Shown: positions 8,544-16,656 of the stretch, in pieces
Layout: the number at the start of each line of letters is the position of its first letter
How positions within the stretch are numbered: the first letter of the stretch is position 1
DNA from: Solobacterium sp.
GTDB lineage: Bacteria; Bacillota_I; Bacilli_A; Erysipelotrichales; Erysipelotrichaceae
Reading direction: 5' to 3'
DNA: 64,000 nucleotides
NCBI GenBank assembly: GCA_024693325.1
Contig: JAILLA010000106.1
Coordinates: 1 to 64,000, forward strand
Notes under the pieces: generated by a model
Database searches by the model: none
What the model was told of the DNA's origin: nothing
What the model saw: the letters and a program-made list of their open reading frames with translations, nothing else
Translations under genes and position numbers: made by a program

Positions 8544-10754
8544 TCATGCCTTCCTTTCTTTGTAATAATTGATCAGGCATCCTGCCCTGAGGATCTTCTT
8601 TTCTTCCTCACTGCAGTGTCCGATGGAGATGGGTATCGTCCTCAGATCCGTCACAAGTGTTCCTGTTCCCGTGCGGATCAGTTCTTCGATATCGATGTAT
8701 GCCCATGTATCTATGGGCAGATGCACGTCTTCTGCGGTTTCCAACGGCAGGATACCCCAGTTGATCAGATTGGAGCGATAGCGTTTCGTCGCATATTCAT
8801 TTGCCATATTGGCAAAACCGCCCAGGACTTTCTGACAGGAAGCAGCCTGTTCCCTGGATGATCCGTCTCCGATCACATCGGAGACCACCAGACTTCCGAT
8901 GGTCAGATCGGAAACAGTGCAGCCAAGCTGCTCTGCAAACCGCTCTGCGGTTTCCTGTACTTCCTCTGAGCACTTCCCTGTGTCTGTCAGTTCCTGTACC
9001 TCGCTTCTGAGCTGCCTGCAGCGCAGAACATATCCCGGATCTTTGTTCACCAGCGTAAACGAGGAAAGCTTTTCCGGGTTGGAACGATAGGAAGATGCTT
9101 CACCGCTCGGGATCAGTTCATCGGTCGTAACAGACCCTTCATAACTTCCGGTCACCTTCAGCAGCAGGTACTTCTTCAGTTCTGCCATTTCCGGCCAGTC
9201 CGCGATATTCGGTCCGTAGATCAGTTCTGATCCGGGATCTCTCTTATCACGGAAATCGGATACCTGTCCCGCATAGATCGAAGCATCGAACGATGCATGG
9301 TACTCCGTATAAACCGTATCCAGGTCAGAAGCAGCTGTCAGCCTTCCATGATTCCTGACAGTTGCGGCGATGGACCTTGCGTCCATCAGGCATACCGCGC
9401 TGAACTGACCGTCTTTGGGACGGGAGCCTTCTCTTGTCATGTAGTTTCTGGTCACATGACGGATACTGATGGTATTGTCTGCCGGTGTATCGGTCACCCC
9501 GAAACACGGTCCGCAGATAGCTTCCCTCAATACCACGCCTGACAACGCTAGTCTTGAAGCGACCCCCTGTTTCATAAGATCATGCATGACCGGAAGCGAT
9601 GCAGGATTGGCGTACAGGTTCAGACCGTCTGCTGGGATCGAAACGCCGTCCAGGATGTCTGCGGCTGCCGCAAGATTCTCTGAAAGCCCTCCTTCACATC
9701 CGCTGATCAGTGCCTGATCGGGATAAAAGCCGCCGTCCCTCAGGCAGTGTCTGAGCGTAAACGGTCTTGAAACATCGGCTTTTGCCTTGTTTCCTTCCGC
9801 TTCAACTGCGGCAATATACTTTTCCGGATCCTTGCTGAACTCATGGATTGTTACCGCATTGGAAGGATGGAACGGAAGCGCGATCATGCACTCCACGGAA
9901 GAAAGGTCGATCTCAACATACGAATCATAGGATGCGCGGTCCGCGGGCCTCAGTTTCCGGTATGTATCTTCCCTTCCATGTTCTTTCAGATACTGTTCTG
10001 TTTTTTCATCTGTCTGCCAGATGGAAGACAGTGCGCCGCTTTCGGTGGTCATCGCATCGATGCACATGCGGTATTCCATGCTGAGGGAAGAAATGCCGTC
10101 ACCGAAAAATTCCAGTACAGCATTCTTCGCGGCAGGCGTCCCGAATATATTTCTGATGAGCAGCAGCGCTGTATCCATAGGACCTACGCCCGGTCTCGGG
10201 GTACCGGTCAGACAGACACCGGTCACATGCGGATACGGCAGATCATAGGTCTGGCCGAGCAGCTGCTTTACCAGTTCGCCGCCGCCTTCACCGATGCCCA
10301 TGGTACCCAGTGCGCCGTATCTTGTATGGGAATCCGATCCGAGGATCATTATTCCCGGGCTTGCCATCGTTTCCCTCATATACTGGTGCAGGACCGCACG
10401 GAACCGCGGCACGAAGATACCGCCGTATTTCTTTGCGTTGGAAAGGCCGAACACATGATCATCTTCCGCGATCGTTCCGCCGACCGCACACAGCGTGTTA
10501 TGACAATTGGACAGCACATACGGTATCAGAAATTTTTTCAGTCCCGATGCCCTGGCTGTCTGCAGGATATTGACGTAGTTGTTGTCGGGTGAGACCATAG
10601 CATCGAATTTCAGTTTCAGAACCATCGGATCATCCGATGTATTGTGGGACTGAAGGATGTTCCAGGTCATCGTCCCGTTTCTGTATGAAGGATCATCACT
10701 GACTCTGGCTTTGCCGTTCTCTATGACGACATTTTCCTGTATGACTTTGATCAT
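8544..10754 (-). CDS. Aconitase-family hydratase, YbhJ-like
   Basis: 736 residues, the size of the E. coli YbhJ group of uncharacterised aconitase homologues. Aconitase-type active-site elements are seen: LGSDSHTRYGALGTMGIG, the Cys of SGCEGGLSE (replacing the usual GSCTN), the CGPC pair near residue 410 (AICGPCFGVTDTP), and the swivel-domain motif GDGSSREQAASCQ. Three Fe-S Cys ligands are therefore kept, which points to an active [4Fe-4S] hydratase, but the changed loops suggest a substrate other than plain citrate. In E. coli ybhJ lies with ybhH (PrpF family), a tricarboxylate-type transporter and a LysR gene, a set mirrored here. Start ATG with GGAG SD. Confidence 0.82.
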   Translation of the reverse strand: MIKVIQENVVIENGKARVSDDPSYRNGTMTWNILQSHNTSDDPMVLKLKFDAMVSPDNNYVNILQTARASGLKKFLIPYVLSNCHNTLCAVGGTIAEDDHVFGLSNAKKYGGIFVPRFRAVLHQYMRETMASPGIMILGSDSHTRYGALGTMGIGEGGGELVKQLLGQTYDLPYPHVTGVCLTGTPRPGVGPMDTALLLIRNIFGTPAAKNAVLEFFGDGISSLSMEYRMCIDAMTTESGALSSIWQTDEKTEQYLKEHGREDTYRKLRPADRASYDSYVEIDLSSVECMIALPFHPSNAVTIHEFSKDPEKYIAAVEAEGNKAKADVSRPFTLRHCLRDGGFYPDQALISGCEGGLSENLAAAADILDGVSIPADGLNLYANPASLPVMHDLMKQGVASRLALSGVVLREAICGPCFGVTDTPADNTISIRHVTRNYMTREGSRPKDGQFSAVCLMDARSIAATVRNHGRLTAASDLDTVYTEYHASFDASIYAGQVSDFRDKRDPGSELIYGPNIADWPEMAELKKYLLLKVTGSYEGSVTTDELIPSGEASSYRSNPEKLSSFTLVNKDPGYVLRCRQLRSEVQELTDTGKCSEEVQETAERFAEQLGCTVSDLTIGSLVVSDVIGDGSSREQAASCQKVLGGFANMANEYATKRYRSNLINWGILPLETAEDVHLPIDTWAYIDIEELIRTGTGTLVTDLRTIPISIGHCSEEEKKILRAGCLINYYKERKA

Positions 10755-10770
10755 ATCATTCTCCGTTTTT

Positions 10771-10802
10771 CAAAAAGGCCTTCTGCACAATGCAGAAGAC
10801 CT
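10771..10802 (-). terminator. Terminator or attenuator between prpF-like and ybhJ-like genes
   Basis: Minus strand AGGTCTTCTGCA-TTG-TGCAGAAGGCCT (one G-U pair) then TTTTTG, lying between the stop of the PrpF-family gene and the start of the YbhJ-like gene. The two downstream genes may depend on read-through or on their own promoter. Confidence 0.7.
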
Positions 10803-10820
10803 CACCCTAATAAATGATTA

Positions 10821-11969
10821 TCAGTCACGTACGTATACGTATCCGTCCATAATACGGCGGGCAGTACGCTGCACGGCAACACCTGGTACTTCTGCATCTT
10901 TCATATCGGAGCCGTGTTTTATAACTGTCGGAACCATGGTCATGACACCGGAAGGATGACCGATCCTTACTGTCTTCTGTCCTTCCGCAGGCTTTACGAT
11001 CTCATTGACGATCGATCCGTCCAGCATTGCGGCTACCGCGATCGAGCTTGCGGCTGTCAGCGGACATGCTTTGTGGCATTTGAATACAGAGATCACACGG
11101 GCACAGACATCCATATCTTCTTCATTCACATGACCCTTTTCGATATCGTCGTATGCACTGGGCTTTGTTACAAAACCAACCTTCGGAACTGCCGGCTGAT
11201 TATCTGTCGCATCCTTCAGATCCTTGGCAAAGCCCATCTTTACGCAGCCTACGCCCCTGATCTTTTCCAGCAGATCGGAAACTTCCCTGTTGGCATTGAT
11301 CTCTTCCGGGAGTTCTGTACCCTTCATGCCGATATCTTCTGCTCTGACCAGTACGATCGGATTGGATACATCCAGGATCGTAGCTTCAAGCTGACCGAAG
11401 CCCGGAATATCGAGTATTTCCTTTACATGTCCCGTAGGCAGCAGTTTTCCTGTCTTGGATCCTGCAGGATCCAGGAAATCTACATTCAGTTCTGCGTCTG
11501 TTCCGTCAACACCGGCGATATGGCAGTCCCCTGTCAGCGCGAATGTATGTGTTTCAGGATCGATCGGTACACTGACATTGATGTATTTGTCTGTATTTTT
11601 GTTCAGCATTCTGACCAGTGTGGAAGGTTCGGTGATCTCCACCAGACCTTCTTCCACTGCGAACGCAGGAACAGCTGCTGTCATGTTGCCGCAGTTTGAC
11701 TTGTAGTCTACCTGCTGCTTGCCGACGATGACCTGACCTACCAGATATTCGATATCTACATTTTCTTCTTCTGATCTCCAGATGATCACGATCTTGTTGT
11801 TGGAGGAAACAGTTCCGCCCATACCGTCGATCTGCTTGGGATCGGGGTTTCCCATAACCTGAAGGAAAATGTGATCCCACTCGTTCCTGTCTTTAGGGAG
11901 ATCTGCTTTGTGGAACAGACATCCCTTGGATGTCCCTCCGCGCATAAATACAGTCCTGAACTTCCGCAT
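10821..11969 (-). CDS. PrpF-family isomerase (aconitate/oxalomesaconate-type)
   Basis: 382 residues with the PrpF start MRKFRTVFMRGGTSKGCLF, in which the conserved Cys/Lys surround the active site. The fold is a diaminopimelate-epimerase-like pair of domains; further conserved parts are GGTVSSNNKIVI, KSNCGNMTAAVPAFAVEEG (second active-site Cys) and the C-terminal RIGHPSGVMT. Known members isomerise trans-aconitate or 2-methyl-trans-aconitate to the cis form, or tautomerise 4-oxalomesaconate. It lies 15 bases after the isocitrate-dehydrogenase-like gene with its own SD (AGAGGA). The likely role is to move a double bond or interconvert cis/trans aconitate-like acids for the aconitases around it. 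Confidence 0.85.
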   Translation of the reverse strand: MRKFRTVFMRGGTSKGCLFHKADLPKDRNEWDHIFLQVMGNPDPKQIDGMGGTVSSNNKIVIIWRSEEENVDIEYLVGQVIVGKQQVDYKSNCGNMTAAVPAFAVEEGLVEITEPSTLVRMLNKNTDKYINVSVPIDPETHTFALTGDCHIAGVDGTDAELNVDFLDPAGSKTGKLLPTGHVKEILDIPGFGQLEATILDVSNPIVLVRAEDIGMKGTELPEEINANREVSDLLEKIRGVGCVKMGFAKDLKDATDNQPAVPKVGFVTKPSAYDDIEKGHVNEEDMDVCARVISVFKCHKACPLTAASSIAVAAMLDGSIVNEIVKPAEGQKTVRIGHPSGVMTMVPTVIKHGSDMKDAEVPGVAVQRTARRIMDGYVYVRD

Positions 11970-11984
11970 TTTCTTTATTTCCTC

Positions 11985-13169
11985 TTAAGCTTTGGATGCT
12001 TTGATCTTGTCGATCGTTTCAAGAAGATAGTCAGTAAATTCTGCCGCACTTGCGTCTTCAACAAATGTTGTAACGACTTTCTTTCTCTCTGTGACTGTGC
12101 AGATATCCAAAGCTTCGCTCAGGATCTCTTTTCTGTCACCGTAGCCGATATGAGCCATCATTTCGCCCATAGCACGGATCAGGGAGCACGGATCTGCATG
12201 ATGTCCTCTGCCATGGCTCATCAGGTACGGTGCTGTTCCGTGGATCGCTTCAAACAGCGCGTACTGGTTTCCGATATTGGAGGAGCAGGCTGTTCCCAGA
12301 CCGCCCTGGTGCTCTGCAGCTACGTCTGTAACGATGTCGCCGTACAGGTTGGGAAGTACGATCACTTCAATACCCTTATTGAATTCAGGATCCAGCATCT
12401 TGGCAGCCATTGCGTCGACCAGTCTTTCCTGAACTTCGATCTCGGGATATTCTTTTTCACCGATCTCATGAACAGCCTTGATCAGGTTGCCGTCGACCAG
12501 TTTGACAATGTTTGCTTTTGTAACAACAGTGACATTATGTTTTCCGTTCTTTCTGGCAAATTCGAATGCAGCTCTCGCAATACGCTCAGCACCCGGCTTT
12601 GTCATGACTTTGAAGTCAACAGCGAGGTCATCATTGACCTGGATGCCTTTGTTGCCCCAGATATATTCACCTTCAATATTTTCACGGAAGAATGTCCAGT
12701 CGATCCCTTTATCACGGATCTTGATCGGTCTGACTGCAGCATACAGGTTCAGTCCTCTTCTCAGAAGACTGTTTGCGCTGACCAGATTAGGATAAGGATC
12801 TCCGGCTCTCGGTGTAACGAACGGTCCCTTGACCAGAACATCACACTTTTTGCATTCTTCAAACACTTCATCAGGAAGAGACTGCATCGTCTCTACTCTG
12901 TGTTCGATCGTCATTCCCTCAATCGTATGGATCTCCACCCTTCCGGATTCGATCTCCGGTTTCAGCAGATTGTCAACGACACGAAGTGCCTGTTCCATGA
13001 TGATCGGACCGATGCCGTCACCCGGCAGGATACCGATCTTGATGTGATCAAGTTTAGAGAAGTCTTTCATTTCATTGTCTGCCTTCATGGCCTCAATGCG
13101 CTCATATTCTCCTCTAAGCAGCTCACCGAATTTTTCCTGAGCAAGCCTGATTTCTTCATCTCTGTTCAT
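11985..13169 (-). CDS. Isocitrate/isopropylmalate dehydrogenase family (probable isocitrate dehydrogenase)
   Basis: 394 residues with an unusual N-terminal extension of about 40 residues before the first beta-strand IGILPGDGIGP. The substrate-binding Arg cluster is in ANSLLRRGLNLYAAVRP, followed by RENIEGEY, the catalytic Lys in VVTKANIVK and the metal Asp cluster in LPNLYGDIVTDV. The cofactor segment HGTAPYLMSHGRGHHADPCS lacks the Lys-Tyr pair of NADP-dependent bacterial enzymes, so NAD is the likelier cofactor. With two aconitases and a citrate-type importer next door, oxidation of isocitrate to 2-oxoglutarate is the best guess; a homologous hydroxy acid is possible. It begins four bases after the LysR stop, and its SD lies in the last LysR codons. 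Confidence 0.85.
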   Translation of the reverse strand: MNRDEEIRLAQEKFGELLRGEYERIEAMKADNEMKDFSKLDHIKIGILPGDGIGPIIMEQALRVVDNLLKPEIESGRVEIHTIEGMTIEHRVETMQSLPDEVFEECKKCDVLVKGPFVTPRAGDPYPNLVSANSLLRRGLNLYAAVRPIKIRDKGIDWTFFRENIEGEYIWGNKGIQVNDDLAVDFKVMTKPGAERIARAAFEFARKNGKHNVTVVTKANIVKLVDGNLIKAVHEIGEKEYPEIEVQERLVDAMAAKMLDPEFNKGIEVIVLPNLYGDIVTDVAAEHQGGLGTACSSNIGNQYALFEAIHGTAPYLMSHGRGHHADPCSLIRAMGEMMAHIGYGDRKEILSEALDICTVTERKKVVTTFVEDASAAEFTDYLLETIDKIKASKA

Positions 13170-13173
13170 TTCC

Positions 13174-14115
13174 TTATCCCTCCATTACCTCATTTTGATT
13201 AAATACTTCTTTCATCAGATCAATCAGATAGCGTTCCGGTTTCCCGAGATACATATCTTTTTTATAGATCGCGTTGATATTCCAGGTGTCCTGTTCCGGT
13301 TTGTAATGATACAGATTCAGCTTTTCCCTGTCCGCAAACACTTTGACTGCGCGTTCCGGTACGATCGTGACACCCATTCCGGCATTGACTGACAGACTCA
13401 GTGCCGTCATATTGCTGGAAACTTCTATAACATTTTTCGGAACATAACCGGCTTTTTTAAAGATCCGGTCTGTTTTGAGGCGGCTGTAATGACCTTTCTG
13501 CATCATCAGGAAAGTCATCTGTTTCATCTTTTTCAGATCGACTCTCGGCAGGCCGTCACTGTTGATCCCGTCTATCATCTCCGGGCTGATCATTCCTTGC
13601 GGGGCAGCCATGAACATTTTTTCCTTATAAATCAGTTCACTGCTCATATTCGCCGGATAATCTTCGTCTTTTCCGGGCAGGACCGCGATCAGGATCCTTC
13701 CTTTGTCCAGGTCTTCGATGATCCTGCCGGATCTTGTTTCCAGCAGTTTGATCTCCATATCCGGATAAACGTCATGGAATTTCCCGATAAATTTGGGAAT
13801 CATATATCCGGCGCGTTCCGTCGGTATTCCGATATTGATCTGGCCCTTTTCACCAACACCGATCTCGGTCAGCTGCCGTTTCAGATTATCCATTCTGGAT
13901 ATGATCTCCCTTGCAGTCTCCACATAGAGCTGACCGGCATATGTCAGTGTGATCGGATTCGTTTTCCGATAGAACAGCTTGACGCCCAGTTCTTCTTCTA
14001 TTTTGGAAATTGCATAGCTCAGTGAAGGCTGTGATATAAACAATTTGTTCGCTGCTTCTGTAACACTCTTATTATCTGCGACTGCAAGGATGTAAGTCAG
14101 ATCCCGAAAATCCAT
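13174..14115 (-). CDS. LysR-type transcriptional regulator
   Basis: 313 residues. The N-terminal winged helix-turn-helix (MDFRDLTYILAVADNKSVTEAA...SQPSLSYAISKIEEELG) is followed by the linker helix and a two-lobed effector-binding domain, the classic LTTR layout. LTTRs usually bind a pathway metabolite and activate a nearby promoter. It is transcribed with, and translationally coupled to, the isocitrate-dehydrogenase-like gene, and lies between that gene and the transporter-esterase pair, so it is the obvious candidate regulator of the tricarboxylate region. SD AAGGAGATATC before the ATG. Confidence 0.92.
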   Translation of the reverse strand: MDFRDLTYILAVADNKSVTEAANKLFISQPSLSYAISKIEEELGVKLFYRKTNPITLTYAGQLYVETAREIISRMDNLKRQLTEIGVGEKGQINIGIPTERAGYMIPKFIGKFHDVYPDMEIKLLETRSGRIIEDLDKGRILIAVLPGKDEDYPANMSSELIYKEKMFMAAPQGMISPEMIDGINSDGLPRVDLKKMKQMTFLMMQKGHYSRLKTDRIFKKAGYVPKNVIEVSSNMTALSLSVNAGMGVTIVPERAVKVFADREKLNLYHYKPEQDTWNINAIYKKDMYLGKPERYLIDLMKEVFNQNEVMEG

Positions 14116-14158
14116 ATGATATCTCCTTATATGTGTTTATTCATTGTCAGATAACATT

Positions 14159-14194
14159 ATACCCCGATGAAAAACATACGATTTCACCGGGGTA
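14159..14194 (-). promoter_or_regulatory. Long inverted repeat upstream of the LysR gene
   Basis: Minus strand ATACCCCGGTGAAA and TTTCATCGGGGTAT pair over 14 positions with one G-U, loop 9 bases. The right arm runs into TATAAT, a possible -10 of the LysR gene, and there is no U-run afterwards. It may be the 3' stem of the esterase transcript or an operator. Confidence 0.45.
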
Positions 14195-14198
14195 TGAA

Positions 14199-15107
14199 TT
14201 ACAGATATATCTTTATTGCATCGAAAATCATTTTCTCTGCGGTCTGATACTCATCCCGGCACTGAACCGTAAACCCATGACTGGAATGCAGGAAACATTT
14301 TGCATATACCGGTACACCGAGCTTCATCAGTCTGGAAGCATACGCATGATCCTCATCGCAGAATGTGTCATTTTCACAGAACAGCATCACAGTCGGAGGC
14401 ATTTTTGCCAGAACTTCATCTTCTGCCAGAGCAGGAGATGCATATACTTCCGTTCTCTGATCGGGATCGGAATACATTCTGTCGTAGAATTCACTCTTCC
14501 AGAGCGGGATCCTCGGGTTGGAGTCACCGTTGCGCTTGTCCTTGGCACTGATGCTGAGATCCAATCCCGGATAATCCAGAATCTGGAGTGCCGGGAGATG
14601 TCCGCCCTCACAGATTGCTCTGGTCACAATAGACGCTACAAGATTCCCTCCGGCACTGTGTCCGGTAAGAACGATCTTCTGCGGATCGATTCCGAGCTCC
14701 TGTGCGTTCGTTTCATCAAAGCAGTACTGCATGACATCATAGCAGGCATATACCTGTCCGGGATAGCGCATCAGCGGTGCCGGTACATAATCTACATCCA
14801 ATACTGCAATATTGCCGAGCTGGCAGAATTTTCTGGAATAAACGATGTCCTGATCTCTTCTGCCTTTGACAAATCCTCCTCCGTGGAAGTTGATCATCAG
14901 CGGGATCCGCTTTCCTTCACTTCCCTCGGGACGGTAGAAATGTACAAGTGTTTTTCCGGCAGCGGTTTCGATTTCGAAACTGCGTTCCTCTCCGGCGTGA
15001 AACTCATTGAGTTTCTCTTCCGGAAGGGATTTGCCGGCACCGGTATCGATTACTTCCTGTACAAGCTGTCTGTCTTCTTCATTTACAACAAGTTCACGCC
15101 AGATCAT
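14199..15107 (-). CDS. HSL-type alpha/beta-hydrolase esterase
   Basis: 302 residues. Oxyanion-hole HGGG (INFHGGGFVKG), nucleophile elbow GHSAGGN, an Asp about 90 residues later and a C-terminal His in SSHGFTV complete the catalytic triad of hormone-sensitive-lipase-family carboxylesterases. No signal peptide is seen, so it is cytoplasmic. It lies 12 bases after the CitS-like transporter gene with a GAGG SD, so the two form an operon; a role in opening an ester or lactone of an imported hydroxy-acid is inferred from that position only. Confidence 0.85.
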   Translation of the reverse strand: MIWRELVVNEEDRQLVQEVIDTGAGKSLPEEKLNEFHAGEERSFEIETAAGKTLVHFYRPEGSEGKRIPLMINFHGGGFVKGRRDQDIVYSRKFCQLGNIAVLDVDYVPAPLMRYPGQVYACYDVMQYCFDETNAQELGIDPQKIVLTGHSAGGNLVASIVTRAICEGGHLPALQILDYPGLDLSISAKDKRNGDSNPRIPLWKSEFYDRMYSDPDQRTEVYASPALAEDEVLAKMPPTVMLFCENDTFCDEDHAYASRLMKLGVPVYAKCFLHSSHGFTVQCRDEYQTAEKMIFDAIKIYL

Positions 15108-15119
15108 AATTGCCTCAGA

Positions 15120-16436
15120 TTAAAGGAACAGTGAGAATACGAAGGATGCGATGATCAGGATCATACCGCCGCCGACACGGCTGGACAGCTGTGCATAGGA
15201 GATAAGATCGAGTCTGTTTGCAGCACCGAGGACTGCGATATCGCCGGAACCGCCGCGGTTAGCCATGCAGAGACCTGCAGTAACAGCTGTATCGATCGGA
15301 TAGAACCCAACGAGTTTGCCGACAAGAGCGGAGCCGATGATCGCACCGAGAACTACCATCAGAGCAATGACAAGTGTTGAAGGGCTGAGTGCTGCTGCGA
15401 GTTCACCAAGGTCGAAGTCGAAGCCCATAGCGACCATCATCATGATCGCAACTGTAGCACCCGCGAAACTCTGAACATTCTTTGCGGCAGCTCTCAGTTT
15501 CTTGGGAACGATGCCTGCTGCGGCAAGGATGACTGTGAAGATGATAACATATGCATAATAGTGGATCGCTGCACCGGCAATCGTCGGGAGAACTTTTTTG
15601 GAGATGAAGCGGCCCATACCGTAGATTCCGCCCTGAAGCAGGAATACGCCCAGATAATCGGAAGTCTTTACTTTGACAACTTCTTTATCTTCTTTTGTCA
15701 GTTCCTGATCGACCGGCATGATATTCTTCTTATCACCTGTCAGTTCAGGTCTTGCGTCACCGAGCTTGTTGAGCAGTGCGCCGGCAAGGATGCACATCAG
15801 GTTGGCGATCGTCAGAACGATGATCGCAAAGGAGTAATAGCTTGCGGCAGGTTCACCGGTGACCTGTTCATACAGCTGTGACAGAGGTACTGCGCCTGCG
15901 CCGTTTCCGCCGCCCATGATCGGGAGAACGTATTTGACCATTGCGTCTACAGGTTTTACACCGAAGAGCAGAGCAGATCCGATACCAAGAACTGCTGCAC
16001 CGGCAACACCGCCGAGAATGGACGGAATATAACCGGCAAATGATTTGATAAGGATCTTTCTGTCCAGTGACAGGATCGATCCGACGATCAGGAAGACGAT
16101 GAACGCTGTCAGGAGGTTGAAATCACCCTGGGCAATATCGCCGACCATTGTAACGTATTTTTCAGGAATCAGATGGAAGTACTGCATGACGGATGTTCCG
16201 AAGAATACCATCAGCAGACCGCCGCCGATGTAAGTGTTCCAGATCGGAAGCAGTTCACCTAATTTGTACAGACCAATTGCGAGTGCTCCGCACACGAACA
16301 GGAATGAAACTGAATCTGTTCCGAGGACTTCGGTATACATGCATACAAACGCGAACGCGAGGAATGCAAGATACATCCACCACGGCATACCGTAGAATTC
16401 TTTCAGCTCATTAGCCAGATTCTTTTTTTCAGACAT
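15120..16436 (-). CDS. 2-hydroxycarboxylate transporter (CitS/CimH family)
   Basis: 438 residues, all hydrophobic segments, with the two diagnostic re-entrant loop signatures of the 2HCT family: GGGNGAGAVPLSQ (residues about 175-190) and ANRGGSGDIAVLGAANR near the C-terminus. Family members move citrate, malate or related 2-hydroxycarboxylates, usually with sodium, or exchange them for lactate or acetate. The N-terminal cytoplasmic segment and the AcnA-like neighbours favour citrate. Strong SD (AAGGAGAGATT). The upstream region carries a perfect 10-base inverted repeat over the -10 box. Family firm, substrate inferred. Confidence 0.9.
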   Translation of the reverse strand: MSEKKNLANELKEFYGMPWWMYLAFLAFAFVCMYTEVLGTDSVSFLFVCGALAIGLYKLGELLPIWNTYIGGGLLMVFFGTSVMQYFHLIPEKYVTMVGDIAQGDFNLLTAFIVFLIVGSILSLDRKILIKSFAGYIPSILGGVAGAAVLGIGSALLFGVKPVDAMVKYVLPIMGGGNGAGAVPLSQLYEQVTGEPAASYYSFAIIVLTIANLMCILAGALLNKLGDARPELTGDKKNIMPVDQELTKEDKEVVKVKTSDYLGVFLLQGGIYGMGRFISKKVLPTIAGAAIHYYAYVIIFTVILAAAGIVPKKLRAAAKNVQSFAGATVAIMMMVAMGFDFDLGELAAALSPSTLVIALMVVLGAIIGSALVGKLVGFYPIDTAVTAGLCMANRGGSGDIAVLGAANRLDLISYAQLSSRVGGGMILIIASFVFSLFL

Positions 16437-16487
16437 AATCTCTCCTTTCTTAACAGAGTTTTTTCTATCCCCTCTGTATATCTATGT

Positions 16488-16510
16488 CTTTCTATAAAAA
16501 TTATAGAAAG
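16488..16510 (-). promoter_or_regulatory. Palindromic operator over the transporter -10 box
   Basis: CTTTCTATAA, three bases, TTATAGAAAG: a perfect 10-base inverted repeat. On the minus strand it contains TATAAT (16505-16500), 17 bases after a weak -35 TTTTCT. Extra TTTCTAT half-sites occur at 16462, 16513 (CTTTCATAGAAG) and 16562. The same 10-mer recurs at the aconitase promoter. Confidence 0.6.
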
Positions 16511-16591
16511 GGCTTTCATAGAAGAAAAATACTTATAAAAGTATGGTTTTTATACGATTTTTTCTATGAGCAAAAGTTTGTGTCATGCAAT

Positions 16592-16633
16592 AAAAAAAGA
16601 TATCCGTTAAGTTTTCGGGACCGGATATCTTTC
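16592..16633 (-). terminator. Terminator after the aconitase gene
   Basis: Minus strand AAGATATCCGG ... ACGGATATCTTTTTTTAT: an 8-10 bp stem with a 15-base loop and a run of seven T. It separates the aconitase transcript from the transporter promoter region. Confidence 0.8.
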
Positions 16634-16656
16634 TGCAAAAGGTGGGGGCTGTTTGA

